From Balanoglossus misakiensis (taxonomy: Eukaryota; Hemichordata): a stretch of DNA of 64,000 nt. The notes beneath the pieces were generated by a model, which searched no databases, had not been told where the DNA came from, and saw nothing but the letters and a program-made list of their open reading frames with translations. The stretch covers positions 9,362,001-9,426,000 of the forward strand of contig CM082581.2 in the NCBI GenBank assembly GCA_040954595.2. The letters are read 5' to 3'. The translations under genes were made by a program, and so were the position numbers. Below are positions 11,800-26,000 of this stretch, in pieces. Every line of letters begins with the position of its first letter. The first letter of the stretch is position 1.

Positions 11800-14700
11800 C
11801 AGACGAATCTTCGCACCTCTGCATGCTGGTGGTGGTCTGCAAGTCGCGTCAAAGTTTTCGTTCGTCTCCGCTGTTGTGTGACGGCCATATACGCGGTCAT
11901 ATTGTTTGTTTCCCGGTCTGTTGTGTCACAAAACGAGCTGCACGTTCGACATGGACGTGTGAACGACTTGCAAACCGCACACACAAGCAATGCACTGTAT
12001 TTTTGGCCATTCGGACTGTGCGTGTAAAGCGTGTACATTTCATTTGCCACCACCACGCCATTGGTCTCGGTGCAACTGCTGAAGTGTTTTGATTATGTCA
12101 ATGGTTCTGTACGGTTTTAGAATTTTATGTGACAATAATTAACGAATTAGGATTTTTACTCTTCGTACGCACGCACTCAAAATGAATATTTTCCTCGACG
12201 AAAAGAACTGGGTTGCGATGCAGTTATTTGTGACAAAAGTCTCAGTGAATACGACAACTATATTGCAAAGTAAATATGACATGTGAACTTCTGCAGTGGC
12301 AGCTGTGTACACCGTTGCTTACGTTGTACAAAGTCCAGTGAGAAATTATGACTATACTGGCATATATATTTTATTCTCTGATAAGGAGAGAGATAAGTGG
12401 CGTCCTTGCATCAGTCTGAGTCAGTGTCTGATATTTTATAAAATATGAGTTGTGGCATTGGTAGTTTCTAAGTCTGGAGTCATGAACCCCCCCCCCCCCC
12501 CTGAAAAAAGGTAAAATTGGGAAGAACTTTAAAATACACCTGATAGACCACCTTGTATGGTCTGACTGGTTATTTCACTGACTTCGTGTTGACATTCAGA
12601 GAGTTGCCTACCTCCCTGTGATAATTTTGGCTGAGAACAGGTGAAATGTGACATTCTATCCCGGGAGTGGCCACTTCAAGGAAACATAAGACGACAAAAA
12701 CATTTATACTTTTACACCTTCCGAGTGGGTGTCATCAAGTGCTGTATAAAGCCCTCTTGTGTTTGTTTTTAAAAATTTTCAAGTTTAACTTTCTACTCTC
12801 AACATGTTCAAACTGACAGACGGACAACTCAGAATCCGCTCGGACAATCAAAGTTCTGATAATTATGCCAGTTGTCTTCCTTCTGGCTTCTTTTAAATTT
12901 GTGCAAGTTGAAAAGTCCAGACATTTTCACACCACAGTTCTTTTCAAAGCCAGTGACTCCAGGAATGCATCAGTGTGTTGTGTATGTTTCATCAGTGGAA
13001 AGTAGGACAGTAGATTCTATTCCATTGTAAACACAGTGTGTGTTTTCCTTCAGAATCAATACCACTACAGTGACATGTCTTTGTTGATCTTCAGGCTTCC
13101 ACTTTCACAAAGTTATAAAGGAGAAAGAAAGTTTAACAAAGTATAAGAAAGTAGGAAAACATGACCCTTCTTTTGAGGACCATGCATAACTTTTCTCACG
13201 CCGCAAAGAAGTTGAAGCAACTTTACAGTAGCTGGCCTGTCAAGTTTCATTCTAGCAATTAGCAAGGACCAACCAAAATAATGTGACAAGGCATACTGTT
13301 AGCGTGAACGTTACATGATCTTTAGAATGTCAGGTCATGTAAATCTTGTCAGTCACAGCTATAAGTCCCCCTTCTCTCCCGACTGCTATCACCGCCACTT
13401 GCATGTTAGAGAGGCTTGCGCTAGTCTAATTCCGTTGTTGTTAGTCTCGCTCATACAGACTTTGGAGCCAGTAACACTTGGGCAATCTGTTGAGAAGACT
13501 GACTGGCCACATTATGTCTGATATTAACTGACCGCCACTTGAAAAGAAAAATTACGTTCACATTACAGACTCAGATTTTCATTTGTAAGCAGTGGGATAG
13601 TTCCAAAAGACTGTTTCTCTGGTGTTACATGTCCAGTGGTACATGTATGTGGTAAACCGCACAGCTATAGAATGTGTGTGTTCATGCTTCCTGCCAGACT
13701 GTGTTGGCAGTGCTCTTTTGTGACAAAGTCTGCATGGCGATATGTGAACCCGGGTCGAATGGTGCTTTGTAATTCCATCCACTGCAGGCTGCTACAAAGC
13801 TCAGTGTATATACTGGTACACAGTATTTTTTACCAGTGGAGTGGTTCACTAGTGCTTCCCTCTCAGCCCTGCATTGTTTCCATTGAATGTTTGAACTAAA
13901 AAAACGTCTTAATGTTGAGAGTGAATTCTCCAGTGTACTGGTGAAATCTATCACTGCAATGGTATGTCAAAATTTGAAGTACATTGTACTCTCCTCCTGT
14001 GCTTGTATGCAAGGCTGTTTATTTTGTTGGTTGTACAGCTATGAAGTGTGCCTTTTTTCACACAGTGGAAGTATTAGGATACAATCTGCAGTCTAATTTC
14101 AGCAGAGCCCATGACACTCTCCAGACAAGAAACTCGGTGCAACAGAGATGGTTTGAGATTGTCTACATGATTGGTTATAGTGCTCAGTCTGAAGGTGATG
14201 TCGCCTACAAGCACACGATAATCTGTCACGCATCACCTCACATCACCATAGTCCTTCCCAAACCACATGTACTGGTCAGTAAAACTGTGAAATTTCTCTG
14301 TTGGGTGGATAAGACCCCCTGCTGAGTACAAGGACTCTTGTAAACTTACACCAGTTCCTCATTGCTTTGTGTGCAACCTTCAAATGCAAAACAATGAGTG
14401 TGTATGAAAACTACTCACTGACTCTCTGAGATATATTCTTATATTTCGTGCTTCACAATGTTTTTCTGATATTCAGATTGGCCAATAATTCTGTGTGCGA
14501 AGAGATTTAAGTCACCTGTTAATTAATGATTAGGGCCTTAATTCGAAAATAAACACAAACATCTTTATCTCAGCTTTTGAAAGTCTTGATGCTATCAGAT
14601 TTTTATTCAAGGCATAATAGATGAAATGTGTTAAAAGCTACATACATGATAAAAGTATTGATAAGGAATCAGTGTATTGACATGAAATGATTTTATCACA

Positions 14701-17700
14701 AAGTTTGGACACCAGTGGTTTGACCAAATGCCTCTCTGATGTGGAGCCATCTAGACTATTGTGTTCAGTTCAGACATGTACAGGTACATGTACTTCAAGA
14801 AGAAAACCAGTGTTTTGTTGATTACAGTAATGAGGGTAGAGAGGAGACAGTAATGGCAATTAAAAACAAAAGATGGTTAATGAGAGCTATTGTGATCTAG
14901 AGTGTTCTGATTATCCCAGCCGTGTAGCAATTGTGAAATCAATCAGAGAACAATAAAAAGACAGCAATTTACATGTGCCAGCAGTGTTATATTTCCTGCA
15001 TGAGGTCATTACTGAGAAGTGGTCATTATCACCTTTTCTCATTAGTTGATGTTGCTTCAATCTACAATATAATAGACCTCATAAATGGAAACTGTGAAAA
15101 CAAAACTTGTAAAACAAAAGAACCTCCTGCTGTATGTTGTTCATAGATACACTGTCAAGTGTCTTCGACAGACTTGTTGACTCTTCTGATATTGTCCCCA
15201 ATTCATTATGGCAGCCCATGGAGACACCCAGTCTGTCAGCTACAGGTTTTATTTCATATCGTCAGAATGAGTAAGCTTATCTTTAAGTGCAAAACAATAA
15301 AAAGTTTTAATTTCCTCCACTTAAACCAGTTGTCACCTCACCCTCTTTGAAAAGTGGTGGGTTTTGATGATGGGGAGGGAAAGTAGTCTCAGTACAATAC
15401 AAAGAAGGCTGGTGTTTCGTAGCTTGGAATCGAAACGTTTAATGAAAAGCACCACGAAGCAGTTGCTAATGAAAGTTACAATTGGCTCCCTTTCATTCCC
15501 CCAAAGTAAGACCATCAATAGCCTAGTACCAAGGCATGTGTTGTCCACGTTGCACCAAAACTAGTTTGGAAGCAAACTTGTGTGGAGTGACCGTGATTAT
15601 GCATAAGCCCCTTTTCCTAGTGGAGTCATCTTAGAAGCCTCTCGGTCTCCAGAAAGAAGCCCTACCCATCATATGAAAACCAACTGTCCAGAAATCCTAG
15701 AGGTCGAAGGTCAAATAGATAAAAGACATCATCCACTATTTAATATAAGGCCGGGCTGTCAACCCCATCCGTGCATACAGTGATACACATTGCATGTAAA
15801 CTGCTTGGTTACTCAGTTTGAATCTTTTTGTTTTTGAATTGCAATCTTGTAAATCTGTCTGATGCCAGCTAGTCTGATGATAACCGCTTTTTTGGCCATG
15901 AAAAGACTTATCTGACAATTAACATGGCATTTTACCAGTTGGAAAGAATTACTGTTATGGGCAGGGGTAGCTTGGAGAGGATGGCATGTCCAGTTTCAAC
16001 TGGGGTGAGATTAGTGGTTGTCTGGAGACAAGGTCACCCTCAAGGCATGTCAGCAAGGCTTAGAGAAAAGATACTGGTCAGCTCACACGAGAAATGTCAC
16101 TGGAGTGTCAAAAAATTTAGAAATGGGTGTTGTAAAATAATACAAGGACTTAATGCAGTTAGATTAGCTGTGATTTGCTTGAAATGACTTTATTGGGGTC
16201 TAAATTTATTGGAGCCAACCTATTCAAAGATTTTGTTGGAGTGTATGTAAAGTTCATCATGTTTCAGGTTGTGCAGAGTGGTGTTCAGTACCTTGCAAAC
16301 ATGTAAGGAGACACAGAACAGATCCCTGCCCGGTACTTTGGATTAACAATCAGTCACGGTACTTGAAATAAAATTTCAAATCCCCAGTGAGTATCGCATG
16401 TTTCCAAAGTGTTCTTTACTACACTGGAACAACCGGTACAACTTGTAAACTGACTTCAAAGGATCACAGAGGATTAACATCACTTCTGTTGAAGGTGATA
16501 CATGAAAATTGCCCCATTTCTACACTGATGTCGGTGTTCAAAGGATATGTTGTTTACCGCTTGCCCCACTGCGCATTATGCACACTCCTGTTCTTTGTAT
16601 TCTTAAGTTGCAAAGGCTTGCCTAGTTCAAGAAATCAGTGACTTTTGTGTCAAGTTTTTCCAGACCTGCCTCAGGGAATATAAACAACATCACATTATGG
16701 CGCAGTATGATGTGCTTTTGGAATTCTCAGTTTGTTTTCCTTTTGCCACGTTGAGGCGTGACTTGTCTTTCACAAAAGAGACTGCACTTTCAAACTTGTA
16801 TAAAAGCTGGATACAATATGGGAAGTATTACCTGGAAACCTAATACAGGATGTGAATTGCATGATGATTTATCTGTATAGAGGAATTGTGAGAAATTAAT
16901 GGAATCAATTTTGACGGGTATAGGGTACACTGTTTAAACCAGTTTACCTCCTGCCTTTTCTTGGTTCAGCTAAAACCTGACATGTTGATGTACTTAACAT
17001 TTCAAGTTTTATCAGTCTTGACAGTTATTGATCATGAAATGGGAGATCACATTTCAATGTTGTATCTCAGCTACACCCATGTAACACCATGTTCAAATCT
17101 GAGCCACACTGGTTTCACTCTTTTTCGAGATCCTACGAGGAAACTATGTAAAGCTGGTCCATACGTCCATGTCCTGTGGTCTGTGTGGTAAAAGAATTTC
17201 CGCATAGTTTCACGCAAGTGTATTCTCTTGGCAGCCACAAAGCATCAATCGTTTCCAGAAAGACAAAGAGCAGAAGTTGGTTGTGTGGTGTACATCTTGT
17301 GTTCCTGTTTAGCATTTACAGCTTGGGAAATTCTTGAATTCTATTTGCATAATCCTTAAAACTTCCCAAGTACCAGCAAGATGGATAACCACATATTGGA
17401 GCAGCATATACATGTAGTAATTGCATTTTCTTTGTGATGCTTCAGCTACTTGTAGCGGCTGTTGTTCTGTACTTGTGTCGGTCCCATCGCTGCATCAAAT
17501 AGCAAACATGGAAGTTGGAGAGTGGACGGAACTAAAGAAGCTAGGCCTAATTCACTTTATCCGTTCAAGCATAAAAATGAATTAAACAGTTTCTAATCTA
17601 AATGCTGAATGCTAGAATGGTAGGGAACAAGAAAGAGTAATTGATGAGATGAGAAATGGTTAAGCGTGTATACTGGGTTATATTGTCCTTTCAGATGTGA

Positions 17701-19980
17701 TTGAATGAATGTGTCCACGTTGTCAAGAGTTCGTCTAGTCGTTTCAGGTTTTGCAGAACAGGAACAGCAGAAACTTGTTGAAACTGTCGTTACGATTGAC
17801 TGTATTTCATTGAACTAAAATAGAATTCATCATGAAAATCTTATCAACTTTGTACTGAGCTTACCGGTATTTAGAAGAATCAACCTTGTTCACGGGTTTA
17901 ATGCTTTCCATTTGTGATAAAGTGCACGGTATCGGTATCGTCTATAAAATGATTCATTACAATCTTTTAAAAGCCAAATGGAATTTCTGCCCACAGCAGG
18001 ATTCATGTAAATCGTGATAATCCGAATATGCATGCATATCATTGTTAAGAGTCTAAGGTCAGGTGAATATTGGATTTAATAGGAATTAAATGCATGCTCC
18101 AGGCAAACCATTTGTACTAAATCCCATGTCCATGTGTGAAGGGCAACTGACTTTTGAATTGGCTTCATCATGGGAGGTAAAATGTCAGAGAAAAGCTGTT
18201 AAAAGTGAACCTTCAAGCCATAGATGTGAAATGTTGTTTTGTCAGAGGATGGAGAATGCAGACCATTCCTCACAGGTGTTTGTAATTGCTTTAAGGAGGA
18301 ACTTGCTGAGTCAAGGAAACAACAAGTCTTGGTGTACTGAGTTTCAAGTTGTGCCGCTATTCTTAAATATTTCTGCTTCGCGCAGTTGCATTTCTACACC
18401 AAGATAATCGTGAAAATTGTCACATGCTGACAGTGTACAGCAGTTTGTAATTGTCCGTGTGGTTAAGGTCACAGTTTCAATAGAAATGATAACATTCCAC
18501 ATCACAAAGACCGACATGTTTTTTTCCCACCCACTTGCTTTCTCTCGTCATCTGGATTACAGCCAATATCAGCAATGATGTGAGTGAATTAATCAAAGAT
18601 TAGTGTACGTTGTACATCAGCAAGCAGTTCGCATACAGCAGTTATGAGAGGGGCTCAGGATTCTGGTGTTTAAAACTGGTAATTCATGCCTACAGAATAG
18701 CCATCTGACAATGAATGTCACTATGGGACTGACACGTCTATTGCATTGTAGGAGTTCGGTTTACCAAGATCCCAGAGCTGATGTGCGTTTCATATAGACA
18801 GGTTTCCAGCTTAGACAGGGTCTGGTTTAGTCTGGCTTCACCAGACATACACATGTTTAGATAAAAAAAAGTGATACCACCATATGCTATAGCTGAGGAT
18901 TAGGAATGGCTGAGGGGGGGGGGGTCGGTAGTCAGTTTGACTACAATTATCTGAAGGTGGTAGGTATGAGTCTCCTGTAGCATTTCTCAGACCACTTAGT
19001 CTTCGACTTTGGATACCTGTTCATCAAAGAGTTCACATAAGGCTAAGTGTTGTGACAATTACATGTGGTATGAAGTTAATGGTAAAACCTTGTACTTTTT
19101 TGATCGCATAGAGAAGAGCGGCCTCAAAGAATTGCGAAATTGCTGCTGGCCAATTAGACCGAGGGCCGAAATGCTGTGTTTCTTAAATTGCCCCCATGTC
19201 CCTCCCCATCAAAAGACCCTCAGTTAGCTAATGACCATCTCTTGCCGTCTAATTGAAATCCATTGAAATCTTTTCAATAAGATCATGTACCCCTTGCAAA
19301 AAGGTATTGATTTGTCACGCCAGGTGTAAATCGCTTTTTGGTGGTGGTCCGCCTGAAAGTGTCATTCTTTTCTCTGGCCAAAATCAACAACGCTGAAATT
19401 CCTACAGTTTTATTACCCTCCGAAAGTTTTTCTTACGAGACAGGGAGTCTGTAAAGTAATTACAGTAAAAATGGGTTTCCAGGGCTTCATGGGAAATATT
19501 CAGTCTTGCATGTGAATGTGAACAGCAGAAAGTATTTACAGCTATGTGTAGTTGAGTGGATCAATCATCTGGGTGAAGGGCAGTTTTGGGATTAGTGGTA
19601 ATGAGAAGTAGAGAGAGCTTTCTTTAATCAGGATGCTAGTTATCTTTTTGCCTTTCATCTCCCAAGTTCGGAATGTTGACCGTGTTTACTCGTTCCCATG
19701 TCTTGCCGTGCAGATTCATTGGAAGGGTGGTTTTCTTGCCTGGTATCTTTTTATAGGACAGTGGTGGAACCATTGACATTGTTGACACAAGTTTAACTCA
19801 GTGTGATAGGACTGAGCTGAAATAACGCTTGACCAATCAATCCAAACACTGGAACAGCCACATGAGTTTTCCCCCCATTTCTCCGACTGGCCCATCGTAG
19901 TGTCCAATCATAATCAGCCCTTTGTGCGAGCACTCTCAATGAATAAGTTGGCAACAAAGTTGGTGCCCAGAGGGCAGTCT
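11800..19980. other. Long non-coding stretch upstream of the Ig/EGF gene
   Basis: About 8 kb of AT-rich sequence with only short, unrelated open frames and none with recognisable protein features. There is a poly-C run near 12487 and a short poly-G run near 18916. If the alternative first exon at 11647 is real, this is its intron. Confidence 0.5.
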
Positions 19981-19989
19981 TTTATCTGG

Positions 19990-19997
19990 TATAAAAG
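19990..19997 (+). promoter_or_regulatory. TATA box of the Ig/EGF gene main promoter
   Basis: TATAAAAG lies 93 bases before the ATG at 20090. A start of transcription about 30 bases downstream (near 20020) would give a compact 5' UTR of roughly 70 bases with no earlier ATG. Good agreement with a classic TATA promoter. Confidence 0.6.
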
Positions 19998-20089
19998 GAG
20001 TTGATGACAGGGCTGTTTGCTCAGTATTAATCTGGATGTGGTCAGGAACTCTCCTGCGTCTGTGAATCTAGAGACACCACTGTGGCAAC

Positions 20090-23000
20090 ATGGATTTAGC
20101 CTGCTCAGGGAATATCATGAAATCTTTGCTTTTGGTTATTTGTGTGTACAATGTACTGGTCAAGTGTGAACCTCTGCCTAATAATGGTAGGTAACATGCT
20201 TGTATTGAAATAATAATTCACTTTTTGTCAAGATTTTTTGCTCGTAAACTCGGTATGTTCATTGTAAGTGACTCAGAGTGGGCAACCATAGACATACATG
20301 TACTCTAGATATGTCTATGGGCCGGCTTTGCGTAAAATATCATTGTTGTGATCGACTGTCATATGTGGTACAGTTGTCCAAGGCATAGCATCTGTTGTAC
20401 CGTCTTCTCTTGTCTAAACTGCAGAGTTTCGTAATGATTGTTGAACCATAACATTTACCGAGTGCGTGGCTCAGGGGCCTGGTGTTTTTTATCTGCAGGG
20501 TATTTGTTCTGCATCATGGTTTACCTGTACGGGTACGTCTGTGAGCCATTGTTACGGGGTCAGTGTAACGGACTCACAAAGACGCAGTATACATAGAGGT
20601 CATGAATGCATCAGCCATGATAGGCAAACCATGTACCATATGTGTATGACAGCCTAGGTTAAAGAAATCATAAAGTATAATTTTGATATCAACACTTTCA
20701 ATATAAGTCCCAGATATATCTGGTTTTATGCTTATATGTATGCACTGAGTCCATATAGTATACCGTGCAAGGGAGAACATTCATGACATGAATGCATATT
20801 CCACATTGTCAATGCTGATTTCATCGCACTTGACAATTTTGGGTGACTTTTTACCTCCAAGAGTATATCACATGCTATTGCCACACTATTTTGCTGTGAT
20901 CAGAAATTGTTGATTTCTTCCTTTTCATTATTGAAAACCAAACAATGTTGTACATTTCTCTATATAGGATGTGCAGATGGAACGGTTGAAGGGTTTCCGA
21001 CTCATCCCAGACTGGCAGCCTGTGGGGGTTCGTGGCATGGCCATATCAGAAACAGCAGTAATCTGTGTGCAGACGGCTGGCATGTCTGTAGCTGGCTGGA
21101 CGTGGACCTACTGCGGACCATTGCATGGTCACAGGCCCTATCTGTAGACGGATGTTATGCGTACAATGCTGCTAATGACAGGGGCCAGTGTCAGGAATGT
21201 GCTAGTAACATCAATCAGGTAAGTTACATAATTGGGCGAACATTATCGTGCAAGTAAGATATTTTGCTCACTGTTTCTTCATCAGTGATTTGACTTTGTT
21301 TTTATTGGGTGTTAAGGTTTACATGCTATGTGTGTATAGAAAGGAGAATGTATTTCTGGTATTCCTTTCAATTGCTTTATAGTCTTTCGGCTGGTTCTGG
21401 GTTTCAAAATGAGATCAACAGTTCAGATTTCAGTGTTTGCTTAAAGTATGGCGCTCATCATAATGTAGTGATTTGCATTTCTTTGAAAGACCACTGGTGT
21501 TAATTCTGTAATTTCAGAGAATTGTTTCTTAAATCGCTGTATTATTCTTGCTTTTGTTTGCTTGACTGGTTTCTTTCAGAGGGAAATTGGCAATAGGTTT
21601 TACAGTGCACTACTCAATGATAGTAGCTTTCCTTTTGTTGTATGGCTTCAACAGAAAATCCCGGAATTCGAAGCCACATTGTACTGGAATATGGTGTTTC
21701 CAACATTCTCAGGGTACTTACGGAATACAATGTTTGCACTACTGGTTTCTTGCAAAGATGCATGTACAGTGATAGTAATTACAACTTGTATGGCTTCTAA
21801 TAGACAAAGGGGGCTTGTTGTTTCTACACACTTACTGGTTGACAAAAAAGTGTGGCTTGTAATATGTTTACATCGAACCGTCTGTTTGTCAATTTCACCA
21901 GTCATGAAAATCTCTGTGAAATATAGGAAAGTTCAGGATATTTCCAAAACGAAGCTAGTCAATGTTTCATTTGGAATAGCCTGATGTTCGAGTTTGAATC
22001 TGGTCCTGGTGCAAGTGTGATCAGATCTAATATTCTTTTAGCTATCAGATCTAATCCCCAGAGTTATTATTTTAGCCGTATAGTCAGTTGTTTGTGTGCG
22101 AACAAGATTTTTATGTTTCTCAAAGGAATGCTATTGCTAATATTTGTCATCTGTAATCCTGGATACCTTGTGAAAAAAAGACAAATTAAGATAAATGTGC
22201 AATTTGTAAGTATATACCAGAAACATTTGGAACAGAAGGGTCTCTGATAGTTATATCGTAGACAAAACAATGATCTTCAAAGCCAGTTAATAGTCACGAC
22301 AGGTATGTAATTTCCAGTCTGGTCCACTCCAAAAGATGGCCAATGGCTCGGAATTGTCCAGTTCATTAGCAACGCAGGCATTTCGTGGACTGATTTCTGG
22401 GGTTCAAAGATGCATTGTTAACAATGCGCTATTATGGAAAGAGGTCAGATTGAGGAGTCGCGGCTCCTGAAAGCAGATAAATTCTACTGAAGGGTTTGAT
22501 TGATTTGTCTGCAGTTACAAGTGCACGTATTTGCTTTTTTGGTCCAAGCAACGTTTTGACTTGGCTGGCACACAATCCTACCAAGGCCACTTGTCAGTTG
22601 CAAGGATATGGTTTGGAGAACTACAAAACAACCTGATGGCTATGTTATCCTATATGTACATGTAGTCCAAGAGATCCCACAGGAAAAAAGTGGCATCATT
22701 CAGTCACTCTTGACCACTCAATCCTTTATGAGTAAGAGAGTATATACTAGGTTCTTTAGTGGCTGGGAAGCATAGTAAGGCTCACGTGTAACGATATTGT
22801 GTGGTAGATCAGTGATCCCATTCAACCTTTTCTGCTTTCATCTTGTTCTCTTTGTGAGATACAATGGACAAAACAAACAGCGTAGTCACTGATTTAGTGG
22901 GTGAGTGTGTGTGAAAGAGAGCCAAAGCAAATTGTCACTTTCTCTTAATAACGAAGCAGGACCAGGCAGGTGATTTTCCAAGCTATAGTCACTACCCACT

Positions 23001-26000
23001 TGTTTGATTTTACTTGATCAGATTTCCACACACACAGGTGGCATTGAGTGTTGGATTTCCAACCTGTCGGCATAGTATACGTATACTATACCAAGAATGT
23101 GTTCACTCTGGCATGTTTTTGTTTCTGGTTACAATGTGTAATCATAATGTGATGATGTGCGTCTGTTTGAAATGGCAAGAAATCAAACAAAACTGAGAAG
23201 TACATGAAAATCAGAAAAAGTTCCTGAATTTCCCAATTTTGAACTTCTATTTCCTAATACCGGTACTATTGTGTGTTTATCCAGGATGACATGGCAGGAG
23301 TTGGGAAGAAGTGTCCCCATCAAAACAGCGGTCAGAATTCTTGCCTAGCCAGTGGACGAATAGATGCAAGTTGCTGCATTGATAGTTTCATGGAAAGAGC
23401 CTGCACGTACATTCCTGGAGTAATATCTGGTGTGATGTGCTGCAAACCCGAAGGTAAATCAAGTTATTGGGATTTGAGAGCACTTAATACACAAAATGTT
23501 ATTTTAATCTCCAGTTTTAATGTAGTTGAGTGGAACGCATGCCACAAGAGTATACCAATGTTTATGTATACTTGAGTACAGGTTTAATTTCCTGTCACCT
23601 TGGGGTTCAGTGTTTACACAAGTTCATGAATGAATCCTCCCATGAAAGGTACAACTGGGTCTTTGTACTGCCACATTCACTGACATGTTATGTTACCTTC
23701 ATGGTAAAATCGCCTACCTCAAGCATCTGCCACTGACATATCAAGTCTCTCTTATTATAGCCATGACATCTGTATATTCTCAATGTTAAACCAAAATGAA
23801 GGGACAGCTGCTGTGATGTTTGGTATTTATACGGGTTTAGGATTGATCTGTTGTATCGGCTGAAGTTTCCACTATTATCCTTTCAGTAACCCCCTTTGAA
23901 ACACTGTCTGTGGCATCACAGTGCCAGGATTATCACTGATTTTGATTAATCTAATACAAGCAGACTATCTTTATAGTACTATTGGCCTTGGTTAGCTGCC
24001 TTCAGACTCATTGCAACAGCAACCACAATCAGTCAAGTATATTATATAGACATTGACAACTTGGCCAGTGCTGTTATGCAACCATAGACTCGACAATTCA
24101 TTTCTTCCTTTATACGGTCCCAGCTTCTATCAGCTGGCCGTTCTTGAGTCATTCTCTGTGGCATCTAAACGTTCTGTGCATGATCGCTCAACCGAACCCC
24201 AACCAATGAGTTTTGGTCAAACGCGATTGTTTTACAAAAGTGAGGTCATACCTTACATTTATGCTGCAATGAAAAGGGGTAATGGGCTGAAACTCTTCTG
24301 TTCAGATTGGAGCTAGATCATTCATGTCTTAAGCCAGCCAGCTGCACTGTACTTGAGCTCTCTCTGATCATATTTTACAACATGATTTTTCTGATGACAT
24401 TCCAGAAACAGTGCCACGTATCATAGTCTCAACTCAAGCCAAGGTGATCACCACTGTCAGCAGTAAGATGATGTTGGAATGTCATGCCACAGGGAAGCCA
24501 AAACCGGAAATAAAGTGGTACAAAGATGGGAAACTCATAAGTGACATCTCAGAAAATGTTAAACTTACTCCAGAATTAGGTGAGTAGGTGAAGGGTGTGG
24601 TTTTTGTGGGTTTTTACAAGCAGTGATGAATATATTTTATGTTTGAGAATCAGGCTGGTATGTTAAAAACACTGCTCATATTATCATCTTTAGCACCAAC
24701 ATGGTGTTATGGTGGCAAGAATGCATGAAGTGAAGGAAATTAGTATCGCTTGTGTGGGTTTCAGGATTTTGGTGAAGCTCATACCAGAGTATCCTTGTGA
24801 ACTGGTGTGTTTCAGCCACAGTTGAGCAATAAAGCAAAGCTCGACCTCACCATTTCAGTTGAAAAGATATTCATGATAAATAAAGAAAACTGTTCTTATA
24901 AGGTGCTGTTGCTCTTCAACAGGAATGTTGGAAATTTTATCAGTGGGTAAATCAGATGATGGTGTTTACAAGTGTGTGGCAGCCAACATTGCAGGCAGTG
25001 ACAGCCAGTTAATGAATGTTACAGTACTAAGAAAGCGTAAGTAGTTTCTTGCGTTCTTCGAGAAAAGTTTGTTGTCTACACATTGGCAATAATGCAGTAA
25101 TTTTCTGGGGGATAAGGATATTGATCAGATTGGAGTCTTTTTTTTCTGTTTGGGATACAGTCACTCCATGCATCCCTAAAAGTTTTTTCTCTTTTTACAG
25201 GAACAGTTGCCCGGAATAAGGGCTGCCTTGACAGCACAGTAGAAGGTCTGCAGCATCTACCTGGAATAGCTGCGTGTGAAGGTGTGTGGCATGGCCATAT
25301 CAGACACGGCAAAGTGCTGTGTGCTCCGGGCTGGCGTGTGTGCAGTGCCAAGGATAACCTCAAACAAATTTCGTGGGAAGATGCAACAAGTATAGATGGG
25401 TGCTTCGCATATAATGCTGTCAGTAACTATGACCAATGTACAAGGTAAGTTGAATTTTTATGACTTGAAACTTGAATTTTTATGACTACATCTCTTTTCC
25501 ATAGAACTTCAACTCTGTTGTAGTCTGTGTGCCACATTTTATTCCAGAGTAGGCCTATTCTAACGTTTCTCTTCAATTGTATCCTTACAGTTGCCCTGTC
25601 AGAGACATACATAATGTCAACAGCATGGCAGGAGTTGGCAAGGACTGCCAGTACAAACACAGAAAGCAGTCGTCATGTCTTGTGCAGGGAAGGATTGATG
25701 TGCTCAAGGAAAATGAGAGTAAACGTGCAAATTGCAAATATCAGCCAGGCGTTACAACAGGAGTTCTCTGCTGTAAACAGTATCCAGCCAAAAGGAAAAA
25801 AAGTAAGCCACCGTAATACTGTGTAAATCCACTCAGCCATCATATCAAAGTTTGAAATCTGACTAGTATCAATCTGAAACATTTCCAACTCAGATTGCGT
25901 CATCCACTGAGTTGATGAGCGCCACCAAGTGGTGATATCCATGGATCATTCCGTCTTTAATATGGGATTCTGTTTCCATTGACAGTCATTCAATTTTTTT

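Noticed and set aside
18090-18407. 105-aa plus-strand frame upstream of the Ig/EGF gene
   Set aside because: No splice signals, signal peptide or family resemblance; the length is compatible with chance.
21562-21984. 140-aa plus-strand frame in intron 2 of the Ig/EGF gene
   Set aside because: The flanking exons join in phase without it, and it shows no recognisable domain or codon pattern.
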